A stretch of 64,000 bases of DNA. Origin: Stichopus chloronotus (taxonomy: Eukaryota; Echinodermata; Holothuroidea; Aspidochirotida; Stichopodidae). The notes beneath the pieces were generated by a model. It was given only the letters and a program-made list of their open reading frames with translations. It was not told where the DNA came from and did not search any database. Every line of letters starts with the position of its first letter. Position 1 is the stretch's first letter. The translations under genes were made by a program, and so were the position numbers. Below, in pieces: positions 40,451 to 52,000 of the stretch. The stretch covers positions 22,655,091-22,719,090 of the forward strand of contig SFZH01000008.1 in assembly GCA_021234535.1 (NCBI GenBank). Reading direction: 5' to 3'.

Positions 40451-43400
40451 CGTGTCTGTGTGCGTGCATGCGGTATGTGTGCGTGGGTGCATGTACTGTA
40501 GGCTGAAACCTTGATTCAACAAAATGCCACATCATTAAAACTGCGGAAGTTATCTGGGTGTCACTACTCACTCCTGTCACTATAATGCTGTTCATGTAAG
40601 GGACTGATCGATATTATATTGTAGTTTAGAATTAAGTCATATTGAAATGATATTAACTGGACACAGTTCCATGATTAATGATGTATTCAATGTTTTGTTT
40701 CCAGTCCGGTCGATGGAAGGAGAAGATGAGATCAAAATTAGAAGAGTACCTGGAACAGTGGATGATGATGAGGTATTAAGCTTAAATTTAATCTCAAGAA
40801 AAATATCCTGTTTTATTTTTGTGGTTTAAATTTTCTCATGGATTCTCAAGAATATTCTCTCTGATGTGACTGTCAGTGCTTTAATGGTGAATGTTAATTT
40901 TACTGATTTGTATTTTATATGAAATCTTTTGTTTCTATTTCTTCATTTGCATTCTAGCATACAAATAGATTCAGTCTGTTGATCTTTAGCTTTTCAGTAA
41001 ATGCTGACAATCTCATTTAAATATCAGATCATCATAATGTTATCATGTTTTTCTATTTTCCATATCACTCCTCTACCTAAACTTTGCTGAAACTCACTCT
41101 AGTAGCTCCAAATACATGAATATACTTCATATGTGTACCTGTACATGTGTGATTTCTCTAGATTAGATGCTGTATTGTTATGTATCACTGAGTTTACCAA
41201 ACGTGTTGTCCTTTGAGTGTGTAATGTAATCAACGTGTGTGTACCTTTTTGTGTAACTGATTACAAGAGTAGATACCTTAAGGTCGCTGGAACTGGTTGT
41301 GTGAAGGAAATAGATTCAGCTGCAGATAACAGTAATGTTGATAATACATACAATTAACTTGATGATATTAAGTGAGGTTGGCATTATCCATAAATACAGC
41401 AGTGAGAGGTACAAAGATACATTGTTTTGTGTGTATTGTGAGCAATTAGATAAATAAGAGGAAGATCTAAGGTCGATAGGAGGTAGATGATATGAGCAGA
41501 TGGTGTTAGATGAAAGGTAGTAGATCTAATGTTATAGGAAGTAGATGACAGGTGGTGTGGTAGATAGGTAGATTGACGGTGAAGGAAGATGGAGAATAAT
41601 AAGCAAAAATTGATAATATATATGGATTAATTACAATAGACATTGTGTGGTTACCCCTTGGTTGGTTCTGTGATTAAGTAATATTGTCTTAATACTATCT
41701 GAACTAAACAGATGTTTGCAAGGCAAATACATCGTGAGGAAGTCCAGAGAGCAATTTCACAAGGATCAGAGGAGGATAGACTGAGACGAGAATTACATGA
41801 TGCTGTGAGAACTGTCTTCTCTTTGTTGCATTAAATAGAGACTGTGACTAATATGCTAACTGGTTTTGTTTCAACTCCCCATTCTCTTTTCTGTTTGTTT
41901 CTTTGTTGTGTTAGGGTTACATACTTGTGCAATGTTACAGGATTCCTTATTCTCTTCTCTGGTTGTTTCTATTTCCTCCCATCTTCACCCTCCAACATCA
42001 TCTCTCTGGTATAGATTCTCCTCTTGACTCATCTCAATCACCTCCCCTTCATCATCCAGGAACATCATCTGCATGTTATATTAATTCTCTTCATACTCAT
42101 CTTGCTTGCTACCTCATCATCTTCCTCTAGCATTATCTGCATGTTATTGATTGTCCTCTTGTGAAAATCAGATAATAGTTTGATACTGCAGCTACTGCAT
42201 ACATCTAGAGAGTGTTCCAAACTGGATTACTAAGTATGGATCCACATGGTGTCTGTTGCTATTTGGTATGTGATTCATAGGGGACATACATCTATAGAGA
42301 AGATAAACATCTACATAGAAGATGTGATAGACATCTGATACATTCAAGTGATACATCTCATTTACATGTGATACATACATGTGATAAATATCTGATACAT
42401 ACATGTGATAGACATCTAATGCATGTGATATATACATGTGATGCATCTCATCTGCATGTGATACAGACATGTGATACATCTCATTTACATGTGATACATG
42501 TGATAGACATGTGATATATACATGTGATAGACATTTACTACTTGTGATACATACATGTGATAAAGCTCATCTACATGTGATACATATATGTGATAGACAT
42601 CTGATACATGTGACATATTCATGTGGTACAGCTCATCTACATGTGATACATACATGTGATAGACATCCCATTTACATGTGATAGACAAACTACAAACTTA
42701 AATTGAGGTTTGACAAATAAAACTCAAATGAAATATCCATCAACACAACTTAAATGTAGGAAACATGGCTCTAGTGTGTGAGACATACAGTGCCTCTAAG
42801 AGGCATACTTCTCTACAGTGCCTCCAAGAGGCATACTTCTCTACAGTGCCTCCAAGAGGCATACTTCTCTACAGTGCCTCCAAGAGGCATACTTCTCTAG
42901 TATACTAGACACACATCTAGCACAGAAAGTATACCTCCAGCACAGGAGACATACCTCTCTACTACTGGAGACACAAATCTTATTCAGGAGGTGTACCTCT
43001 AGTAGGGGGGACATAACTCTAGTATGGAGAACATACCTCAAGGAGGGAAGACAAATGTTTAGTATAGGAGACTTGCCTCTACCACTGGAGATGAAGCTCA
43101 TATAGAAAACAAAGAAACATACCCTTATCCCATAAGAAGTACTTTGAGTACACAACACAGATATACCTCTAACATACAGTCATACCTCTGATACATGGAG
43201 TCTCAGCTACAAAATGCTATTCAATGATTTGGTACCATTTATTTTGTAACAAGTTTAAAGGAAATCATTGCTTGCTAATAGTTCTAATTAGCCTCATTAG
43301 TCTTGTATCTATTCCTACAGCAGATACTGGATATGTGAGGATTTGTGTTTTTTTTATGCTTGGGTTTGCTTATGGTTAATACTGTATGGTAAGAAAAGCT

Positions 43401-46005
43401 TCTGTTTCGCAGATTTGCAATTTGTGATTTTGATCATTAAGTTCCCTATCATTGTTGCTTCAGTTGGGTCTCTTGTGTGTCAGATGCTTAGGATCTAAGA
43501 GTTTGACAATTTACCATCAACATATGAGGAATACTCAGGAGGTGTGAACAAAGTACCATGATTTTTGAAGCAACTCAATGAGCCCCTCAAAAGTTCAACC
43601 TTAGTTTAAAGTTAGTTATACAATTTCATCTTCACAGTGTTTGAAACAACCCTTCCCAGTTTCTGTTTTATAATTAATAACACAGTACCTTAACAAACCT
43701 AGTAATCATATGTAAGTTCTCTTAATACCAACCATCTCTCCTCCCGTCTTTCTTCCCTCTTACTGCCCCCATCCCCTCATTCCGCTTCTCCTTGTCTGTC
43801 TGTAATTACAGAAGTAGTGTGGATGTGACTTTTTTGTTCAAATATTTTGCAAAGCCCTTTCCTCTGAAATGACCATAGTATTAGTGATGTTTTTTGTCTT
43901 AAATGGATGTCAAAACTGCAATGTAAGACCTAAATCTGCATGTGTATCAAGATTGCAGTATAACCCAGGCATCCTCCTGTATGTGTGGTAACAATCCAAT
44001 GTAAGCAAAGACTTCAAACTACATGTGTGCCAAAATGATAGTAATCTATGCTATGTATGATACTGTATGAGTATTAACCTATGCTATGCATGATACTGAA
44101 TGAGTATTAATCTATGCTGTGCATGATACTGTATGAGTATTAATCTATGCTATGCATGATACTGTATGAGTATTAATCTATGCTATGCATGATACTGTAT
44201 GAGTATTAATCTATGCTATGCATGATACTGTATGAGTCAAGAAGGTGGTTTTTTTATTTTTTATTTTTTCCTCATTTAATCTTTATTTCCTCCTGGCCAT
44301 CATCTTGATGTTACAAATTACATAAAACTAGCAAGTATTCCATAAAATTAACATTAATGCAACTACCTGCAATGCTACTAATACAATCAGTCTTCTGTCT
44401 CCAAAATGAAAATTAAATTATAACCGTAAGGGAACTGCTTGAAAGGGAAGAAAACACATAGTGATTAGAATGAGAAAAGATTAGTGACCTGAGAATTAAC
44501 ACATTAATAAGAAGCCAGTACTACTTTGGTTCCATTCTGTGTATATTCTGTCCGTAATGATCACAATAAGAGTATTGCATTGTATTTACCCTTTGATTTT
44601 TAAACTTTTTTCAACATAATTAGCTGAAGGATTCACCAGTGCAGAACTGATAGATCAATTGCAATGAACTTTTTTTTTAAAGTCTGTTGATTTTCAGTTA
44701 GTTCTATTGTTCTGTGACACTGATCATTTTTAATTGCAATATGGTTTGTTGATGTTCATATCACTGGTCATGTATTTTAAAAATCATAGCTATAACCTCC
44801 ACACATCGATATATTTGATGAGCTCATTTTATAGGACAGCTCTTCATCATTTATTCCTGAATGGTTTCTTTTGTTTGTGATCTCCTACAAGGAATTGGCC
44901 CGTAGGATGCAACATGAAGAGGTTGTCCGAGCAAAGATGCGGAGGCATCAGAGAGATGCGCTGATGTCAGAGACGGTAAGAAAAGATTCAGATTTTAGCT
45001 ATGATTCTATGTTACAGTTGGATGTCAATATCTGAACCATATGAATGACGTGTATTAAAGCTACATTGTATGGTTGATAGTCTGCTACGATACTTTGAAG
45101 ACAATACTTGAAGACTAGATTGTATGGGTGATAGTTTGCAGCAGTGCTGTCTTTAGACTACATTGTATGGGTGACTGTGTTACAATACATTAAGACTACA
45201 TTGTATAGGTGACTGTGATACAATACATTAAGACTACATTGTGTGGGTTGAGTGTGTTACAATACATTAACTACATTGTATGGGTGACTGTGTTACAATA
45301 AATTAAGACTACATCGGTAGGTGACTTTGTTACAATACATTAGATTGCATTGTATGGGTGACTGTTACAATACATTAAGACTACATTGATGGGTGACTGT
45401 GTTAGAATGCATTAAGACTACATTGTATGGATGACTTTGTTACAATATATTAAGATTACATTTTATTCTTGAGAGTGTGTTGCAAGTCTGCAGTGAAGTG
45501 TACATTGTGGGGTGCTAGACTGAAATGTTTCCCTACTTTAGGGCTATTTTATTTATGTTATTATTTTGTGAGTTCATGGAATATTATTTTTATTTGTATT
45601 TATGGTTATCTTAACTTTACATTGAAGTCCATTGATATGATCAGATCTGAAGTATTCTACAGTGATGACGATGATAATGATGATGATATTATCCTGCTCA
45701 GTGTCAGGTCCAGAGAAGATGAAGATATGGTTAGATTATCCATTAATGTCTCTAAACTCTTCAAATATTACTAACATAATTTGTGATTTGGTTTTACCTC
45801 CAATTCATTAAATTACAAGAAATTTCTGTGACTGTTCTTCACATTCTTCTTTCACTCTTGTTCCTTAATGAAAAAACAATCACTTTATATTTTAGTGTTT
45901 GAAGTTACACTTGTTTCAAGACACTGCAACCTCTCTTTTCATCATTAACACATTAATCTATTAAATTTAGAGGTGTTATGTATATCAGATGCTGTGATGA
46001 TGATG

Positions 46006-46037
<32 letters not shown>

Positions 46038-49000
46038 GATGGTGATGATGGTGATGGTGATGATGATGGTGATGATGGTGATGATGATGATGATGATGGT
46101 GATGATGATAACGATGATGATGATGATAACGATGATGATGATGATGATGATGTGATTTCTACGACCTTACTCTTACAATCATCACATTCTAGATTATTGT
46201 GTTTACCAACATTAACCATAGACATACTGACTGTTCTTTTGGTATTTTAACCCGTCTGCTGGTATTTAACTAGTCTACTGGTGTTTTAACCTGTCTGAGT
46301 GCACTAGTATTTTAACCAGCTAGTTGGCACCTTAACCAGCTTGCTGGTATTTTCATGAGTCTGCTCGTACTTTAGTGCTGTATAAGGAAACAAATGATAA
46401 AAATCAAAGTTAAGTATTTGTAATTGTTATTTCAGGTTCTATGTAATTTTCTGACTGTAATTCAAAGATTATATCAAGCAGTAAACTGAATCACTTTGTA
46501 TCCTCAAAACTTCTATACTTTGATTTGTAAACACTATTCTGGGAGTATATAGGATTTTATTATCAAAACTACCAAAGGATGTTAAGATGAGAAGCCTGGT
46601 AGTCTGTATGCTGGGAGATCCTCCTGACCAATGTTGATGAATGTATGCAAGTGAGAATTAAAACCATGAATAATTTATTTTGAAAAATATAGACTGTTGA
46701 ATTTCTTCTTGGTGTCAACTAAACATGCAACATATTCTTGGCAACATGAATGGCTGTCACAAATATAGTCATTAGCTAAGCATTTATGATATAGAATGGT
46801 GGCACTCTTGCTATCTGTCTGTTCTTATTCTGTCAATGTGAAAAATTCATTGCAGTAAAAATTAAGACAGTCAAAGGTCCCAACTGATTTAAAAGCCTTT
46901 ATAGCAGAGTCTTATGGTGCAATACTTAATTGGCCAGACAGTTCCTGCTGAAAGATTGGTTCAGGGTACTGCAAGATGTTGTGATATCATTAGTTCCCAA
47001 CCTGCAAACAGATACTTGATATGTTAAACTGTTTGTTGGCTATGGAATCATGAATGTGACTTATAAGAGAAGAAGACAGAAGCAGTCTCAGGAGTGCATT
47101 TAATTTAATTGTAGTTTTTATAGGTGGTATAAAAGAATCACTGTTCTGGTTGGTTATAGGACAGAAATGGACCACACCAAGGCAGAGGTCACCATGACTC
47201 TGAAAGGAATCACCGACCTGACCCTGATAGAGGTCACCGACCTGACCCTGAGAGAGGTCATCCAACTGACCCTGTGAGAGATCAACGGCCTGCCTCTGAG
47301 AGGAACCACCGTCCTGAATCTGGGAGAAGTAACAGACATGACTCCGGGAGAGGTCATCGACCTGATTCTGAGAGAAGTCATCGACCTGATTCTGAGAGAA
47401 GTCATCGACCTGATTCTGAGAGAAGTCATCGACCTGATTCTGAGAGAAGTCATCGACCTGATTCTGAGAGAAGTCATCGACCTGATTCTGAGAGAAGTCA
47501 TCGACCTGATGATGAAAGGATTCATAGGTATGAAGATAGAAGACAAGACAGACGACATGATCAGAGAGAACGTGAACAGCCAGACCAAGGACCAACGTCA
47601 AGACAAGGAGGCGGAGTGGACCCAAGGTTAATGGAACGAAACCCTATGGTGGATGCCTATCATCTCTCTGAACAAGGTACAGTACAGCTCAGAATAAAAC
47701 GGACGTTAGTAGCATTAAGCGTTAGAAAATTCCGCTTGCTAACGATAGCTTCGTTACCATTGAACCTATGGTAACGCAATTATCGATACTTTCGTTACCA
47801 ACGAGTATCGTTACCAGCGTTAGGCCCCTCCGCACCTGCAATCTTCACTGCAAGTAACGATTCGATCGTTACTTGCGGTAGAAGAAAAAATGGTCAACAA
47901 CTGCATCGGCTTTTTGACATACTGTATACAGAAAACGGTACATAGCAACTTTGCTAACGCTACTTGCGATAGCTGAGTTATTGTGCGGCATACTAGACTG
48001 CATGTCTCATGTATACGAGCCAGCATATGCGCATGCAGCAGCAGGCCTGCTACATCACTCGCTCAGTTCACTGCATGGGAATTACGCAGATTTTCGGTAC
48101 AGTATAGTAATAGAAGTAGTAAGGTTTTCATACTGTATTTTCTACTGAATCAGTTGAATTTTAGGCAGTGCGGAAAGCCTATCGTAAAACTCGGAGATGG
48201 TTTGGTGATCGCGGCTAACATTATTTAGAGTGGGTTAAAGTTAGCACACACTCACTCATATCGACAATACGATTCCTAGGTCCGGCCTAGCTTGCACTCA
48301 GTGAAAAAATTGCTTGGTCTGCACTGACCATTAGCCCAAATTTAGTGTGCGCAGGCTATGGAGGCACTGCGAAGACTCAAGCCTAGCCTAGGTTCCGTCT
48401 GTGTAGCCTAGGTGCTTAAGGTTTTGCTAGTGTTACGAAGTATTTTACTCAGGTAGTTTGGTATGTGTACTGTTTACCTAAAATCGAACCAAGAATGTGC
48501 AAAGCCACGCCCAGCAAGTTGCTTTGTGCTGTAAGTAAATTAGGCCATAGGCCTAGGCAGTTTTAACGATAATTAGTGCATATGGTTTTACAGTAAGTCT
48601 AGCCGGCTATGTATGCACCAAATAACATGCACGTTCGTCATCGTTAGATATGAATATGCCTGTGAGTTAGGCCAGCTTCGTAGTTTAACCCTGCCACTGT
48701 ATAAAAAGTAGCCTAGGCTATAGACACAATAATAGTTAAAACTGAACAACTGTGCTGGCTATTTATGGCCTAGTGCATGATGTGTGCTATGGTGAAATGT
48801 ATATATAGTCTACTACTCTTGGAAGGTGTAAAGTTTCACTTGGAAGGAAACAAGGGACATTCCAGTTTGCAATTCATTTTCATGGGCCTACTTGTTATCT
48901 CTAACATCTCATTCTAATCCATTGTGTTGCTTTGTTCAAATTCACTGTTCGTGCAATGAGCCATGGCAAACCCATCCTGATGAGCCATTAATGGCTGCTA

Positions 49001-52000
49001 TGTTTATTCTAACATGGCAAGCGAGGTCATGAGCTGCTGCACCATAACCACTAAATAATGCTGAAACTAGAAGGATCAGATGGTTGATGACAGGCTCCAA
49101 AATTATCCTTGTCATTGCATTTTCATTTAAATATGACTGTTATTCAGCCATCAACCCAGTTTGATCAATTGTCAAAGCCATCAAACTAATTTTGATCCTT
49201 CTAGTCGATGGGTTTATATTTCAAACACATACCTTGTGTGTTGTTCAGCCTTTAAGTATCTTTCAGAGTGATATGGAGCAGTGGTAGCACCAAGAAGAAT
49301 TTAAGTCTGGGAAAGACGCCCCTTTCCATAATTTTTTTTGGAATTTGCAGTATGAAGGAGGGAATTTTATAATATTTAATTGTTTCATTAAAAAAATAGA
49401 GGGATTCCCCCTTGCATTTTATTTTTGGGGATTTTGAGAACAGCGGCAGCAGTCACGCATTCCTGTACCTTAATGCGAACACTGGTATGGAGTAGAACCA
49501 TACTGTCTCTATCTTTCTCTCTAAAAACGACTGATTCCTTGATGTGGAAGGAGATATATGGTAAAATGGTTCTTCGATAATTCAAAGAAGACAAAATCAA
49601 AACAATTGTTAAGGGAAGTAATGCAAGGTGGGTATACCAGCTTTATCTACATTGATGATTAAATAGAGGAAGAAACACACTCAATAAAATACCTTAATAT
49701 AATGATAACAGTTATGTGATTTTCTACAATACATAAATAGAAAAGATGTTAACTACCACCCCACCAATTCTCATTTTTCCCTTGAATTTTCAAAGTTTTA
49801 ATCACTAAATGGCATGACAGAGGCTGACAGATTTCAATGGCATGACAAGTTTAATTATTAAAGCATTCCTTGATAAACAGAGACACAGAAAAATTCAGCA
49901 AAGATAAAGCAGCGTTCTCCACAGGTCCAAATTTTGTCCGGGTACTTGTCTCTTAGCTGGTAGACTAATCGACAACCTGGTGGAGGGTCTAAGTGGTACC
50001 CCTCCCCTTTGGAATATTTTTGCTCATGCCAGGGAGAGGGGCTGGAAGCAAATTGGTGCAATATTTGGTGCCGTAGCTGGATTGACTATATTACCAAATA
50101 TTCCTACTTTTTAAAGGGTGTATTTTTCTTGTTTATTTCGGTGAATCTTCTCACCTTTACCTTTCCCAACTCTTGCACATCTCCCTTTTCATCAGTTCAT
50201 AAAATGCTCCTTGTATTTGCCAGATTGTCTTAACTTTAACATGAACTACAGTAGTAACAGACCACTAGTACAATATTTGACCTCAGAGCTAGTGAAAACA
50301 AAGAAGCTCACATGATATATTTTCATGACACTCTTATGTAGACCTGCAAAGAATCTTATTCAAAGGCAGACAAAACACGGGCCATCAACTTAAACTTTAA
50401 AATAAAATATTTTCATCCAGACATCGTTCTTTCCCTGCCGTACCAACGTTCAACGACACTTGCGTGATCGTAACACAAACTCAATGGGGGAAATCCATTG
50501 ACTTTAGTGTGTGTGAGGATTTCTACACACAAAAGTTGCATTGACCGTGTCGCCAGTTCTGATTGGCTGGTTAACGTCGATCCAATCACGAAATTTTTAA
50601 CATCTATTTCTATTAATAAGCACATGCCTAGTATGCAAAATGACATTGGTATTTCAAAATTCTTCCCTATGCACAGGATTAAATTTGTATCAGGTTTTAC
50701 ACTAATTCAGTAACAACGGGCAGTTTCTGTTGACAGACGTTTACTGACTGCTGGCCGATTGAGAAAAAGATTTTCACGTGTGACACTAGTTTTGGACACG
50801 TGCGTGCTACATGATGGCCGTAAACCATCATATCATAGAATTCGAGCTTCGGCACGAAGATACTGCAGGCGCTATCAAGTGTACAAACCAAAGCTTACGT
50901 CGACGTTACAAATTTAAGTCGGTGTAATGCAGTTAACGCTACCGTTAGGAAGAGCAGAAGTTTACTGCAATTACGATCCTAGCATTACTAGCAGTAGAGC
51001 AACCCTCTAACGATAGTAACGAGACTATCGTGATCGTTACTAACGTTAGAGTCGTATCGGAAGGAATTTTATTTTCTAATGCAAAATTTCTAACGCTTAA
51101 CGCTACTAACGTCCGTTTTATTCTGAGCTGTACTGCATAGCACAGTAAACTGTAACTATGTGGACTAGGTATGGCACAGTGAACTGTAACTATGTGGACT
51201 AGGTATGGCACAGTGAACTGTAACTATGTGGACTAGGTATGGCACACTGAACTGTAACTATGGGGACTAGGTATGGCACAGTGAACTGTAACTATGTGGA
51301 CTAGGTATGGCACAGTGAACTGTAAGTATGGGGACTAGGTATGACACAGTAATCTGTAACTATGTGGACTAGGTATGGCACAGTGAACTGTAAGTATGGG
51401 GACTAGGTATGGCACAGTGAACTGTAACTATGTGGACTAGGTATGGCACAGTGGACTGTAACTATGTGGACTAGGTATGGCACAGTGAACTGTACCTATG
51501 GGGACTAGGTATGGCACAGTGAACTGTAACTATGTGGACTAAGTATGGCACAGTGAACTGTACCTATGGGGACTAGGTATGGCACAGTGAACTGTAACAA
51601 TGGGGACTAGGTATGGCACAGTAAACTGTTACTTTGGGGACTAGGTATGGCACAGTGAACTGTAACTATGTGGACTAAGTATGGCACAGTGAACTGTACC
51701 TATGGGGACTAGGTATGGCACAGTGAACTGTAACTATGGGGACTAGGTATGGCACTGCAAACTGTAACTATGGGGACAAGATGTGACATTGTGAAGTGTA
51801 GTTAAAGGGTCAAGGTATGCCAAAGTGTACTGTAACTATGGGGACTAGGTATGGCACAGTGTACTGTAACTATGGGGACTAGGTATGGCACAGTGTACTG
51901 TAACTATGGGGACTAGTTATGACATAATGAACTGTAACAATCTAGGAAATAATTCTCCTTATAACTCCCCTTTGTACCTCCTTATAATCTCTTATCATCC

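Noticed and set aside
42192..42688. Minus-strand Tyr/His/Met/Ser frames of 67 to 95 codons
   Set aside because: They are translations of the ACATGTGATA array with no gene context.
45973..46250. Poly-Met, poly-Asp and poly-Ser frames
   Set aside because: They are direct translations of the GAT trinucleotide array.
46990..47625. 211- and 144-codon minus-strand frames opposite CCDC50 exon 12
   Set aside because: They arise because the 24-bp repeat is a multiple of three and keeps several frames open. The plus-strand frame fits the spliced gene and the phases.
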